DNA of 64,000 nt from Plasmopara viticola (Eukaryota; Oomycota; Peronosporomycetes; Peronosporales; Peronosporaceae): positions 620,001 through 684,000 of the forward strand of contig MBPM02000014.1 in assembly GCA_001695595.3 (NCBI GenBank), given 5' to 3'. A model generated the notes under the pieces. That model ran no database searches. It was not told where the DNA came from and saw only the letters and a program-made list of their open reading frames with translations. Below, piece by piece: positions 43,922 through 57,308 of this stretch. Position 1 is the first letter of the stretch. The number at the start of each line of letters is the position of its first letter. The position numbers and the translations under genes were made by a program.

Positions 43922-45615
43922 TTAATTCTGCGGTAGCGTTCCGCGCGCGCGGTCCACGATACCTTTCACAAACACAGGAGCCACCTCAAACAAATTCTTC
44001 AGTATAATGTCCGGAATGTTGTAGCTTTTGACTCGCTCATCTATATTCGTGTCAAGCTCGACCTTCACGGACCATAACATAAGGCAGCCCTGCCCGGTCG
44101 AGTCGCTGAAATTTTTCAAGGATACTCTGCATCAAATTACAGCCAGCAAATACATAACAGTTAGTAAAAAAACAGCTTAAATGTTTTCCCATCCGTCACG
44201 CACGCAGTGGTGGAGTTGCGACGAATATACTCAGCCGACTTAGGACGACTGGGATCGTCCAGTATGGACCGCGAGACCATGGTCGAGCTACCGTCGGGGT
44301 GGTCGCGCTTTTGATTAATTGTCAAGCTCTCTTCCTTCATTACACCACCGCCGACACCTGTGTCACTGGACATGGTGAGATTCATAACCCGATGAATGTA
44401 CTTCGTGTTGAGATCCATCTCTTCCAAGATTTCGACTGCTTCCATAAACGCAAAGCCCTTTTCAAAGCCCGGGTCACCAAGCACCGACCAAAGGTCATTC
44501 ATAGTTGTGCTCGAGTTGCATCCGTACAAATGATGGCGAAAGAAAATACCCAATTCATTCTTGCCCATCTCGTACTGTACTTGTAAGCCGAAGTAAGTCA
44601 TTGTAGAAGTCTTTGGATTACAAAACGCCGCCTCACACGCCATGAGCTGCTTGTCGGTGTTTGCCATGGCCTCTCCGGCCATGTCGAGAAGCCGATCACG
44701 AAACGAGCCCGACTGCAGCTGCAAAACCGGTGACACCGAGGACATCGAGCTTGACAGCGAAGCTGGCGTGGTCGAGGTCGAGGAAGAATTTAAAATCATG
44801 TCCAATGACGGCATATTAAGAAGCGGCTGTTTCGTGAAATAATCTTGCAGTCGTTGAATGAACTTCATCTGCTCCATCAGCGTCTTACGCAAGAATTCAT
44901 TTTCTTGATCCACACGTGCGCGGAATTCGGCGTGCTGCTCAGCCTCCTGCTTCCATCCTAACTCCGTGTTGTGTTCAGAAGGCTCGGACGATTGCAGCAC
45001 CTCGATCTGCTCCTTGAGATCCTTGACTTTAGCACGCAATGCAATAAGTTCATCTTTCTGGCGCTGTCTGTGCTTGCGAGCAGCCTTGGCGATCTGGGCT
45101 CGTCGTTTGGCCTTGGGATCCTCGTACTCTTCCGGCTGCTTGCGACTGTCCTCACCCGAATCGGCGTCAGCGCTGGAGCTGGGGGCTTTACGCTTTTTAA
45201 TGACAGTCTTTTTTATCTCCCCGGGGGATGCAGCCCCAACAGGTGTGGTGGAGGCCCCAGCAGAGCCAGTGGGTGCCATCATGGAGGTGGGAGTGCCGGA
45301 CCCGCCTGCATTCGGAAACATGGCAGAGTTTGTGCTCATAAGAGAGTTCATCCGACCAGTGTGAATGGGTGCAAGACCATTACTGCCGCCTGGCTGCAAA
45401 TTAGGCATGGAAAGTGGCATGCTCATGCCCATAGGCAAACTCATTGTGTTGCCGTTGGCGCCACCAAGTTGTGGGGGCGTCATACCTAACCCATGGCTTC
45501 CGCCAGCATTTTGCAGCGTCTGCGTTAGGCTCTGCGGCGTCGGCATCGACGAACTAGTGGAGCCAGCGTTGCGCGAAGGTGTTGCCTCTCTCAGCAAGTT
45601 ATGGAAGGCGTTCAT
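43922..45615 (-). CDS. bZIP transcription factor with C-terminal START-like region
   Basis: Exons 44204-45615 and 43922-44126 on the minus strand give 538 aa. Residues 1-135 are Gly/Ser/Met/Pro-rich. The basic region is at ~168-187 (KAKRRAQIAKAARKHRQRQK), followed by a short zipper (L190, V197, I204). Aligned to N-x2-A-A-x3-R-x-R, the invariant Asn is Ile175, while Ala178, Ala179, Arg183 and Arg185 are kept. Oomycete bZIPs with substitutions at this Asn are known. The C-terminal half (~300-538) includes DGSSTMVSRSILDDPSRPKS and MLWSVKVELDTNID, a pattern resembling START/SRPBCC-type ligand-binding folds in oomycete proteins; that part is inference. Splicing from GC|GTGCGT into AGTATCC keeps the frame and doubles the end of this domain. 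Confidence 0.88.
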
Positions 45616-46522
45616 GGTCGCCAGTGATTACGGGGTGAGAAAAAGATGGTTTACGCAAACGCGAATTCTTAAGTGGCGAATAACGAGCCAGTCGTCTTCT
45701 TCGTCGACAGCACAGCCCTGGGCCGAGGGTTGTAGAAAATAGAGCGCACAAGGATTGGTCAACACAAGTCGGTTTGGATGTCCTGGGAGCATATCGCAGA
45801 AGCAAGTAGCCAATCGTAGCATCGCTTTTACAAACGTAGGGTTCACTTGATTGCGACATCGTCAGTTGAAGCTTGCAATGCAACTCTAACTATTGATACT
45901 TCTGTTTCCAAATTTTGGCCGCTTTGGAAGTGAACAAGGCATCCAAAAGTTTTGCAAAGGGTATGGTTGCATACTGAGTCGACTTGCATGCGCGAATGGA
46001 AAAAAAAATCAAGCTGATAGAAAAATGAGATTGTGCTGTAGCGGCAAAGCAAAATTTGAAGCTTTTACAAAGAAAGGCAAGACCTCAATTAAAGTCCTCG
46101 CCAGTGTATAGAAGTTAAATTTCGATGTACATGCTGAACTTCTTTTTTTCTACGCTTCTACTTAGCCATGGAAACACTCCAGATTCCATACAACTGCGTA
46201 ACTTTTAGCCTGGAGGAAGATTTTGTACAAAAGGCCTGGACAAAAATTTGGTCTAAGATTTGCAATCTGGCCGCAAAATTGTAAGCGCTTGGGCGAAAGG
46301 AATCTATAAATACCGAAATATTTTTCAATAGGGCACCATTATTATTAAAGCTTATTCGTAGAAAGCTTTTAAACACGTAACGCAACCCCCTCCTTATTTA
46401 TATAAATCTGTACTGTATATGAAGCCTCCACCAAGACTAAAACTACATCTACTAGAAAAACAACCATCTTTTTCGCACTTTCACACGAAATTTTGTCTCG
46501 TAATAATGTTTAATAATGACTG
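45616..46522. other. Intergenic upstream of the bZIP gene
   Basis: About 0.9 kb. Presumably contains the bZIP promoter in its first few hundred bases. No other feature recognised. Confidence 0.5.
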
Positions 46523-46862
46523 TTTCTTTTCGGAAAAGGTTGGGGTGACGCCCTCCTTCCAAGCGCGGGGGCTTAATGCTCGCGCGCTTCGGGCAGGTAC
46601 TCTCGGGCAACTGCAGGTCTCTAACGAGTCTCACCCTCGACGCGACGGTCTCCAACACCGGGCGCCACCTGAGCTCTTACCAAGTCGGAGATAAACAAAC
46701 TAATGGAAGACCCTCACGACCTCGGTGCTGGATGCACTGCCCGCCGAACGAGACACGACGTATGCGGACACCACTCTATGCTGTGGACTAGCCAGACTGA
46801 GCCTAGCACGTGCATAACTTGGCAACGCGATAACGTAATACATTACATTACATTAATGACTG
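46514..46862 (+). mobile_element. Retroposed repeat, long copy, with 9-bp target-site duplication
   Basis: Element 46523-46853 (331 bp) is flanked by TAATGACTG at 46514-46522 and 46854-46862. It is GC-rich compared with its surroundings, shares the segment from GGAAAAGGTTGGGGTGACG onward with 59248-59568, and ends in a (CATTA)3 tail after ACGCGATAACGTAATA. The variable pentamer tail and target duplication point to LINE-machinery mobilisation. A frame beginning KVGVTPSFQARGLNARALRAG is shared by both long copies but is broken here. No clear pol III A/B boxes were seen. Confidence 0.75.
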
Positions 46863-47657
46863 ATTTGTCTGCAAAGAAAGCCACTGGTCAGCCGAGAGCG
46901 ATGATCAATCAGTTACCAAGAACATTGCTTTGGCCATTTAATATACCCTTCTACAAATCGGTCTCTGCGTCTGAAGCTGCGCGCACAACAAAGACTTTGT
47001 CAAACAAAGTTGCGCCCATCGCATTCTCTCGCCCGACGGTCCATGGGTACCTCCACCTTTGGGCTCTAATTTTCGAGCTCTCCGGCGATTGACCGCTAAA
47101 GTTAAAGTGAAACCCAACTGAAGGACAATAATGTGTACACAGCTTTGTTATTCGAAAGAAGCCACAATATGTACTAAACTTACCGTCGGACTCACCAATA
47201 ATGTGAAAGACTTCACCCGTAATATATAAAAGTCCACGAAGCCAAGGTCCATCTAGGAATTAACCCGAACTGTAGTTCTCAATTGGATCATTTGCTAGGG
47301 TGCACTTTATTCACTTGCAAGCGATCTCCGAAATGTCTCACGCGCAACCAAAAGCAAAAATCCAAAAATCAGGATTTTGAAATGGTTGTGATAACGCTTC
47401 GTAGATCTAAAAGATTAGTTGAACAAAATAGCTTGCAAAAGTAGTTAGCGGGGAAACCACTCGCGCGATGAAGCTTATCGCTTGACATCGAAATTGTCGC
47501 CATAGAGATCATATTATATGCTACAATAAGTTTGGCTCACGACACTTGCTGCTTGGAATTGTAATTGATTTCTAATCCTGGTAGGCACTCTTCTTAGCGT
47601 GAGGGAAAAGAAGATTATAATAGCGCTGTTTTTACTGCTGTGTCCAAATTAGGTTGT

Positions 47658-47799
47658 CCCGGTAATTGCTTTAAGAATGTTGTTATGCTTGGCCCTGATC
47701 CTGTTTTACGCAAAATTAATCTCGTTGACCCGGCGATTGCTTTAAAAACGTTGTTATACTTGGCCCTGATTTTGTATTCGCGAAATGATCTCGGTCTGA
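47658..47799. repeat. Diverged tandem duplication, ~71-bp unit
   Basis: Two consecutive units share CCCGG..ATTGCTTTAA, ..GTTGTTAT and CTTGGCCCTGAT in the same order, at a spacing of 71 bp. The second unit has numerous substitutions. Confidence 0.65.
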
Positions 47800-50700
47800 T
47801 CAATGCGGTGATTAAGGACACCATGTATGCTTCTTTAAAATTAATGCCTAATGTTATTATGACGAACCGTATCCTGCTCCCATAGTTTTCGCACGATGGC
47901 CTAAGTATTTGGGCTGTAGCTTGTCAGCTGTCACATACGATACGCGCCGACACAGCGACTTCAATTTGAGATGACTGCAGCAAAGACGTCGCACCTCTTT
48001 GCTTGGAAGAAGATTGATCTTCAGATCTTTGCCCTTTATTCTATCTTTAGTACCATTGCAAGTTGCGGATAGCATCTAGACTTCAAGATTTTGCTTTCAG
48101 AAATCTCTGACATATACGTAGGGAATATTGCTAAAGATGAAAGGTTCACCAGATTGTGATACAAAATAGATCCACCACTGGTACAGAACTTGACATTCGG
48201 ATTACTACGATTATTGTGTGATAATTCACGTAAATTTATGCGTAAAGTGTGTCAAGACTCAGCTACGATACAATTGGCGCGCCAGCCATCTGATCGCTCC
48301 AATCGAATTCAACATTTTTTAATTGCGTTCCGGCTTTATAAACGACCTTCTTTTCTACGTGTGAGCTCAAAATTAACGTTGAAATACCCTTTGCATCAGT
48401 CTTCGTTGCTTTTTCTCCTGTCTAAACTCACTGCGGTAGAAATCTATTGCAAAATCCATTTGCGTTTCAAGTAGTTCAATTGGATATGGCAGCGTTTGCG
48501 TGCACAAAGGTTTTCTTTAAATTGCAAGTTCAACCTCCACGAAATCAGACTGGTGTAATCAAATGGAGAAGCAACAAAATTTTATGCAAAGAATAATTCG
48601 ACGTTTGACTTTGAGCTCAAACGCAAAAAAGAAAACCATTTTCAAAGCTGAGAGGCAGTAGGAAAATGTCTTTTTAGCGACTAGATCGCTTAGCTTGCCC
48701 ATCGCGATGTGGCTGGGTCTTGGACTCACACTGTATGTCAGACCATATGACTAAATATATGTGTGAAATAACATGTCGTAGTCAAATGATTATTTAGTTT
48801 GTATTCTCGTTATAAACTAAAATATCTGATAGAGTCATTTACTGATAGAAATGCGCCCCAGTGGTCAAACAGTTTTATTTTGCTACATATGTGGTCAGTT
48901 TAGCCAACAGTTATAAGCAGTGATACTTACCTGACATCTATCTAGCGCTCAGACGCAGTACGGCCACGTTCAGCCCTTTATATCTTTTAGACGTACAAAA
49001 ACGCAATAGAGCCATAGAATAGCGAAAAACGACTCCTTTGAAACGATGAGATTCCGTACGACATCACATCAGTCCTATTCGAACTGTTGCAAATGTACCA
49101 TCTATCGCTAGAGTGTTTCTCAGCCATCTTGCAACACTCTTTGTCGAGTCACCCCTAAAGGATCTGTCCGAATGTCTCAAGTGTGAATTCGAAAATAGTC
49201 ACGTATACGACCTTAAATCTTCGGTCAAAGTCCCAGATCTAATTTCAAGAGGGGTAAGCATTCTTCAACTAGTATATAGCCTGCTATTATAGCCCGTTCG
49301 AAGCATAACTTGACTTTAGCCTCAATATGACCTGATCAACTAGTATGAAATACACTGTGACTGTGTACTGGCTGCTGCTCTATTTGTTGGCTGTTTCTCG
49401 CATATTTGATCGAGTCGAAGACTTTTTGGCAGCATATACGAATTTCTATTTCACCTATGCTGAGTGCTCACTTTTGAGTAAAGAGAAAGTCGCACGTGTC
49501 ATATATTCTAGTTAGACTCAAAATATTGAAATACGTATCATGTCGTCGGCACGGAATTTTGTGACAACAAATTGATGGCCTCACTGTCATGTGTCGATAT
49601 CAAGAATCATCAGTACCGTCACATCCATTTATGCGCTATCTGTATCCCAATCCTTTCGTAGTCGACTTATACACGCATCTTTAAGGACTGTTCTCAATGC
49701 CGCTTACAAACTACAGTTTAGAAAATGCTGGACATTTACAAATGTTTCAAATGCATCAGACTTAGAGCTGAGACATAATGGTGCTAGCTTAACATCTCAG
49801 CATTTCTCAACATGAAGAGCCCCTGACGTGACTTAGATCTCGATAGCAATCGCCATAGTGTATGTCTCGGATAGCTCATGGATGCAGCGCGTGGCTACCA
49901 CATACATGCCATCTTTAGTGCGTTGAACATAATGTGTTAAGCGTAACCGTTATTTATAGCGGCACACTAATTTTTTGATGATTCTTTCACAAGTTTGATC
50001 AGAAACAAACTTACAATGAGCAAAGTTACTATTTTAGCGATATCGTCGTATTAACCACAGTCCCATCCCTCATTGGTCCTCATTGTGTCTACCGCGGCGA
50101 TGAGCGTATGAGAAAGGGTCTCGAGTGCTTAACAAAACAGATGACGCGGGTGCTCTCTTTAAAATGGAAGAGATATCAAACATTTTGAGTCATTGCCTAC
50201 TTCTTACCTTGAAGTCCTGGCTCAAGCCTACAACCTTCGCAGCCTTCTCTCCACCCTCCATTCTACGCGCGAGCATCTACATTCTAATTCACAGCAGTCT
50301 TCGTGAAAAAAGTACGCTAGCATCGACGTATGGTAGATTTATCTGCTCTCCTAGGCCGTCACATTATCAGTTTACACGTCTTGTGCTTATCAGCACTCAG
50401 AGAGACAAAATAGCTTGTCCTGTTGACCTTCACCACCACTTAGTTCAGCAGCAACACTTTCTTAGCTGGGCTAGTTACTAGTGTCGGAGCTTTAGGCTTG
50501 TTCGGCGCATTTGGCAGTAAAGTGCGATTATCAGCAACCCAGCGCGCATGAGCATAACCCTCTGCCCAACATTCCTCGTTATGTGCTATGTGTTCATTCT
50601 GCTGCACTGTCCGGCTCCGCTTAGGTCATAATAGCGTCATACTCCGCCACCGCGTGAGGGGTTTTACGCGACATTGATCGGCATATTGATAACGACCGCC

Positions 50701-51072
50701 TAACGAATCCTTGTCAGGCATGCCGAAAGATACCGACTTGATATATTCCCATGTGAGATTGAGAATTGATTTAAAAGAATAAAAGATGAAGGTAGCGCCT
50801 GAATGTAATCCCTGCATCAAATATATAAGTGTTTTCTTTGCAATTTATTGTACACTTCGTATCCCTAAAGCTGGAATTCGAGAGCAATCGATCACCAGAA
50901 GATCAAATGTCGTTTTGCGCGCCTCCTCCGTGCAAGGTGGTGTCTTTAAGGGCTGAGCCTTCACAAAAATATTACTTTTTACTTTTTGACCGGACATAAT
51001 GCCCGGCTGTACAAAAACCTCAGAGACTTCTGACTTATATGTGACGAATATGAGTGCACTGGTAGAAAAACT

Positions 51073-51148
51073 ACTAATTTAAATAGAATATAGAAGCCCG
51101 AATAATTATTACTAATTTAAATAGAATATAGAAGCCCGAATAATTTTT
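51073..51148. repeat. Near-perfect tandem duplication, 38-bp unit
   Basis: ACTAATTTAAATAGAATATA and the following AGAAGCCCGAATAATT occur twice back to back with period 38. The near identity shows a recent local duplication. Confidence 0.85.
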
Positions 51149-54100
51149 TTAACATGTAAAATCTTTACTCGTGTAGAAGAGTAGAATTTACCAAATAGTA
51201 CGTACGTGACGTGTACGCAGATTGAGGATAACCAAGATAAGTGATGCACGGCCGTGTTAGCAATATGTGGGGGAATCGACCAAACTTCCATGTATTTTAG
51301 ACGTGCATCGACCAAGTCTGACAACTGTGCGAAGTAAACTATGATTTTCAGACGCAATCTTGATCGGAAGCAAAGAAAATTCCACATTATGCTTAATCTC
51401 AAATGCGACAGCGGCAACAGTGTTACTGATGACGACAAACGGCGAAGGGAGAAAACGCTTGCGATAAGCCGTCGCAATGCAAGACTACTGTCATAGGTAT
51501 CAAGACTATAAAGAGAGCGATAATCAAAGGGAACATGGATTAAAAACAGACTTGAGACTCCTCAAATGATACCAAGACAATTTTATTGGAGAGCCAACTT
51601 TTAAACCAGACAAACTTTTAAGGCATTTCAATCCGGATTTTGGACAGATCCATGGTCCAACAGTCACTTGATGGGATAGAAAGAACTCAACTTTAAGATG
51701 TTTTAGCCAGGTGTAGGGAACACAAGCTCTAAGACTTGGCATGAAGACGGTCCTACAATATAACAATGCACTTTGGAAATTATGTGCTTTTCATCTGAAG
51801 CGCACACTGCTTCTGGCTCATGCTCTCCAAATTTATAAGAAAGTCGTACTAGAGCCAGTCCATCGGCTTTAACAAGCTCTGTACGGCGGTGGTATCACCT
51901 GACTGTCATGGCGCCAATGAAAGAGCCTCTGCTTTTGCTCACGCATTCATGATGGCGAAACCGATGACTCTGGCAGTCAAGGGTTAATGACGCTCCTGCC
52001 CAGGCCATGCGCCTTCTACCTAGAGAGAAACAGCTTTTGAGCGACCATATGTACGCGCTTATACTTACTCTCGGGGTCGGCCATGGAAGTCATGCCGTGG
52101 CTTTTTCGGGTAAGCTTAACCTTGTGAGATCATTCAGAAGAGAATTTTGTTGGTTGAACGCCGCACAATGTTTTCGGAGAGCGTCAGAAAGTCACTATAA
52201 GTGGCACTCAACTCCACGCTCGGTCACATACTTGGTCCCACATGCTTTACCAATGCGTTTTGAAATCCAACATGCATTCTTCTCTCAACTCAAACAGTCG
52301 CAATTTGACACTTCATAAGTAAAACATGCTTCAGAACTTTGTCGTCTGAGAAAAATGAGTATGGCAGATCTGCCGGATTTATTCTATAGTTTGAAGAGTG
52401 CTCGCTCACTCACAGCGGTACAATTGCAACTGCTATCAAGAGTGCGATAGCATGCTTTTTCTGTCCGCGATAGAAATCGCAATATAGGCTTTGGGTTGGC
52501 TCGTGGCTTGTATGCTAGACATGTTTTTTCGATGATGAGGCTTTCAACTTTGCTTATATGCGCCACCTGAGAATTGCCATGATTGCAAATAATCATTCCA
52601 CAAAGTGCACGTATCAACATGTTATTTTTGGTACAAGTGGGACGAATTTGCCACCGTCCTCATATATGCATGATGTAAATAGATCACAAAGAAGTTGAAG
52701 CTCAAAGTAGACATATAAAGCTTTACCAGCGCGTGCCTCATAAAAAAATAATAACGAGATAAATCTGCTTGGCAGTGCGTAGCTGCCTGAACCAAAATGA
52801 GATGACTCGCTGATATTCGTTCTCCCCGAGTCGCAACAACACGTAAACAACGTTATAATTGGAAGTGTCGCAAACAAAGCCGACTGATTTTGTATCACTC
52901 GGCAGTTCAGGACTGGATCTTGCTTAAACCTTATCTAGTACTTCCAGAAGGATCATACTGCTGGCTTTATCAACGCCTCTTGACGTTCCTCTTATGTAGA
53001 TCGGACCAAGGCCGTGCGAGATCCGCATAATTAGCACTGCACTTGTGCAGTTGATAGAAAACATTTATTTACTTTTCCAACTTCTTTTGGGAATGTGGCC
53101 TTCGTCCAAGCTAAATCTCCTTTTAATTTCTTGTGGTATGCTCGAACCTTATGGTTTCTTTCGAAGCAGATGAGTACTTTAAACTCCTTGACCGCAAAGA
53201 CATCACGTCTATACAATGGAAATTTTGTGTTATGTCAACAACAGGCAACAGTTGTAGCCATTCTTAAAATCATCACCTCCAAGATAGCTTTGGACCTTGG
53301 TTCAGCCAAGAAATTTTCTCCAAGTGCTGCGAAGTTCAACAGCTCTGGCAAGTCTGGCAGTGCCTCCGACATAGAGCGCATCTGCAACGAGCTAAATTGA
53401 TAATTCTTACTGCAGATGAGATATCTTTTATTACATGGTCATCTATGATGCCCAAAGAATCGCACACGATTCTTGTTTGGCAGAAATGTGTTATTCGCAC
53501 TTGGTAGTACTATCTTGCTCACACCTAAGAATTTGTTATCCTTGGTAACTTGTGTACCTATGTTACTCACTTGCGCATCTTTGTAACTCCCAGTTGGTGG
53601 CTCTATGCTCCCCATCTGTAAAGCTGTACTGTTTCCATTTAGTGTTGTCTGAAGCATCCAGGCAGCCGGTACTGCTTAGTGGTATCTACTAAGGAAAGCT
53701 TAAGAATGCCGTCATATCTACCTCCGGAGAGATGATAGTACGTTTAAAACCTCCCAAAATAAAGTCGGCCCTGTGTTTGCCCAGGCCTTCTGTCAATGGG
53801 GGAGTACGCAAAATAAGGTTGGGTACATTTCCTCACAAAATCTTGTCGCCCGAGGTTGGGAGGCTGGTACTTATACCAGTTGGTTTAGCGCTCGCGCTTA
53901 CTTGTCACAGCATACCCAAGAAAAGTTAGACATATTCAAATCAAGGATAGGACATGTCTCTGTGCTGTTAAATTTTTGCAGCCAGCTTTATTGAAACCAT
54001 TCTTAACGTCCAGACTCATTTGACAATCAATCAAACTGAAATTAACTCATCTTTATTGCTCTCACTTAGCGCATCAGTAAACAAATTTGATTATCGATGA

Positions 54101-55695
54101 TTTTTGCGGGTTTGCGAACTTTTATGATGCACTGGGGTCTTAACTGGATTTTTATGCCCTTCAACAAATACAATTTTACCACCAGTCCAGCAATATTAGT
54201 TTCCCCTTCGCGAGCTGTCAAGCAACTAGGGTCCGAGCTTGTATGCTGTGTAACAATCACGTGCAAACTTTAAGGAATGAAACCCTTCCTAGTAGAGCTT
54301 TCCGCCATTATCTGTGACCATAGTCTACCTCATTATGAGGGCGCAACATCTACCAGCAATCATTTAAGGCCTTTAAGGAGGCAAACACCCTCACACAGAT
54401 CATGTATATTTAGCTGAGTTAGCCGTTGCTTTGCTCAGCAACGCTCAAGTTCGTAGTGACTGAATCCGTGTCAGCAGGTCTACAACCAGAGGTTCTTCAG
54501 GACAAATAAGTGTTCTTACGATGAGCGAGCTTGTCCGTGATTGTATTTCTCTTGAGGAGCGATACATACCGCCTCTTTAATCGTTTTGTCGCGTCAAAAT
54601 CGTTTAGTGAAAGACATGTTGTCTATCTAAGCCTTACATAAGTACACTTGTCTTGACTTGTTTGGGGAGTAGCACCCCAATAAAATGGAAGTCGTCAGTT
54701 CGCTAAAACCTCTAAGCTTATTCGTGATGCACGCACTTCCCTTGCTTGTAGGCAAAAGCTTGTGAGCACTGAAGAAGTTCGGAAGTTGCCGGAAGGGAGT
54801 GTCTCTTGTAGTTGTTCCTTCATGTGTTCTTAGGACAAAAACACTATAGAGAAATGGACTGCCGGATGAGTGCCCAGCTTTCAGCCCGGCCTCCTAGGTA
54901 ATTTAATGAGGTTGCCACGCGCATTTTATCATCGATGACCAAGACCTTCTTAGTGGCCATTTACTTTCGTTTGATTGAAAAAGAGGCTCTAGATTTCCTT
55001 ATGCATTTACGCGTAAGAATTAGGCTCGAATCACCAGTCGGTGCTACCGGTGGGCCACCTTAGCCTGTCCTATTAAAGTCCTGGAGCATACACCATGCCC
55101 GTAGTGCTCGAGCGACACAACGTGCTCCATCTTCTCGGCTACAGGGAGCTATGCAAACGCGGCTGTTTTCTTCGGTCTGAAGATGCCAGAAAGTCGCTCG
55201 AGCAGTGCAAGTGTTCATTCGACAGATGCGATCTCGGAACCTTTGCATTGTCAATTTATTCGCATAAGCGTGAGATCGATTCCAGGTGCTTCTAGTTGTG
55301 ACAGGGCCTCACAGCCCCATCCACAGAAGAGGCGCGCAGGAAGATCCAAGATCCTCTGATGAACGACCCCCCGGCCGTTAGTGTGCAATTATAAAGACTA
55401 TTTTATTAAGATTAATTTTATTCTACCTGTAAATCAATATATGCACCGTAATTTGGGATCAACTCCGGTTTGGAGACCAATACATTGGGTCACACAATCA
55501 CCGATGGGGTGTTTTAAGGCACCTATTAGCGTGAAAGCCTGGTTTTATCATCAAAGCGTAACGACCCATGTTAAGGCAGAATGTAAGCAAAATGTAAAGA
55601 TTCTAATTTGAATTAAATCTCCCAATACAATATACTCAAGACCCATTCTTCCGTAGGAGTATATCTTTTCCACCCGCGGAATTAAAGTTTAAAGA

Positions 55696-57094
55696 ATGGG
55701 TCAAGGCCAGAGCGGACTCCCGCGTCAGACGCGTGAGGAAGCTGCCAAAAAGAAGGAAGATGCTGCGAAGCAGAAAAAGAAGAAGTTTGAGCCGCGCGGA
55801 GGTGCCATGACGCGCAAACGCCGCAAGAAAAAAGGCCCGTCCGCCGCCGTGCGCATTCCGGCCGTGTACCCTACGGCTAAATGCAAGCTGCGTTTGCTTA
55901 AAATGGAACGCATTAAGGATTTCTTGCTTATGGAGCAAGAATTTATTCAAAATCAGGAGGTAATGAAGCCGAAACAAGAAAAGGACGAAGAGGAACGTTC
56001 TAAGGTGGACGATTTACGTGGCACGCCCATGGGCGTTGGCACGCTCGAGGAGATGATTGACGATAATCATGCCATCGTATCCTCTTCAGTAGGTCCTGAG
56101 TATTACGTGGGCGTCATGTCTTTTGTAAACCAAGACATGCTCGAACCTGGCTGCTCTGTGCTATTGCACAACAAGGTCATGTCGGTCGTGGGTATCTTGG
56201 CGGACGATACGGACCCGATGGTGAGTGTAATGAAAGTCGATAAGGCGCCTCTTGAATCGTATGCCGATATTGGTGGACTAGAGTCGCAGATTCAGGAAAT
56301 CAAAGAGGCTGTGGAGTTGCCACTTACGCACCCAGAGCTTTACGAAGGCATTGGTATTCGTCCGCCCAAGGGCGTGATTCTGTACGGTGAGCCAGGTACA
56401 GGCAAAACGCTGTTGGCTAAAGCTGTGGCCAACCAGACGTCTGCTACGTTTCTTCGTATTGTCGGTTCCGAGCTTATTCAAAAGTATCTGGGCGACGGGC
56501 CAAAACTTGTGCGCGAGATGTTCCGTGTAGCAGACGACCACGCGCCATCGATTGTTTTTATTGATGAAATTGATGCTGTTGGAAGCAAGCGTTACGACTC
56601 GAGTAGTGGTGGTACCCGTGAAATCCAACGTACGATGCTTGAATTACTAAATCAGTTGGATGGTTTCGATGAGCGTGGTGACGTGAAGGTTATTATGGCT
56701 ACGAATGCCATTGAAAGCCTCGATCCCGCTCTCATTCGTCCTGGACGTATCGACAGAAAGGTGCATTTAATTATTTGATCCCTTTTGATTCTCCTCTTTA
56801 CATACGATTGGGTTCTTGTAGATTGAATTTCCTCTGCCTGACATCAAGACCAAGCGTCGTATCTTTGGCATTCACACTGGTCGCATGAGCTTGGCAGATG
56901 ATGTGGATTTGGAAGAATTCGTCATGTCCAAGGACGAGCTTTCTGGTGCTGATATTAAAGCTGTTTGCACGGAAGCTGGTTTGCTCGCCCTGCGTGAGCG
57001 CCGGATGCGTGTGACACAGTCAGATTTTCGAAAGGCGAAGGAAAAAGCGCTGTACAAGAAGAAGGCGAACATTCCAGAAGGACTTTATCTGTAA
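55696..57094 (+). CDS. RPT2: 26S proteasome regulatory ATPase subunit Rpt2 (PSMC1)
   Basis: Two exons, 55696-56760 and 56822-57094, give 445 aa; animal and plant Rpt2 are ~440 aa. The N-terminus MGQGQSG is the family's myristoylation site, followed by a Lys-rich stretch. The AAA+ module has Walker A GEPGTGKT (231-238, the same GEP variant as plants), the pore loop within [10 protein letters not shown], Walker B IVFIDEID (~286-292) and the Arg-finger segment RPGRIDR (~348-354). The C-terminus is LYL, the HbYX motif that docks the ring on the 20S core and opens its gate. Rpt2 unfolds ubiquitinated proteins in the base of the 19S particle. Removing the 61-nt intron gives the expected RKIEFPLPD junction. 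Good start context and family match make this the most secure call here. Confidence 0.97.
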
Positions 57095-57308
57095 TTGCTG
57101 ACTAATTGCGATTGATGCCTTCCACTAAGCAGAGAAATGAAAGTCAAGGAGATCAGTATTTGGTAGTTGCTCTTCGATAAGGTCGTAAAAGGCAAATTCA
57201 ACACGCAAGTCGATCAAAACTCTTTGCCTCAGTGTGAATACTTACACTCACCTTTATTACAATTTTAACTGCTGCTGCTGCAAAAGCTTCACATATAATC
57301 CAGATTAT

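Larger units (their letters stand above)
46863..55695. other. Large gene-poor desert
   Basis: Almost 9 kb without a gene I can support. Frames are short and AT-driven; those at 50125-50481 (+), 51112-51477 (-), 52007-52318 (+) and 53095-53400 (+) were read and show no known motif. Two local repeats (47658 and 51073) are listed. Most of this is probably very old transposon debris. Confidence 0.55.

Noticed and set aside
44966..45742. Plus-strand frames of 125-172 aa
   Set aside because: Antisense to the bZIP coding exon; no independent support.
46523..46853. Repeat as a solo LTR
   Set aside because: 9-10 bp target duplications, variable pentamer tails and a 5'-truncated copy fit target-primed retroposition better than an LTR.
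55020..55070. tRNA-like arm sequence
   Set aside because: GGTGCTACCGGTGGGCCACC looks stem-like, but no full cloverleaf, anticodon arm or B box could be drawn.
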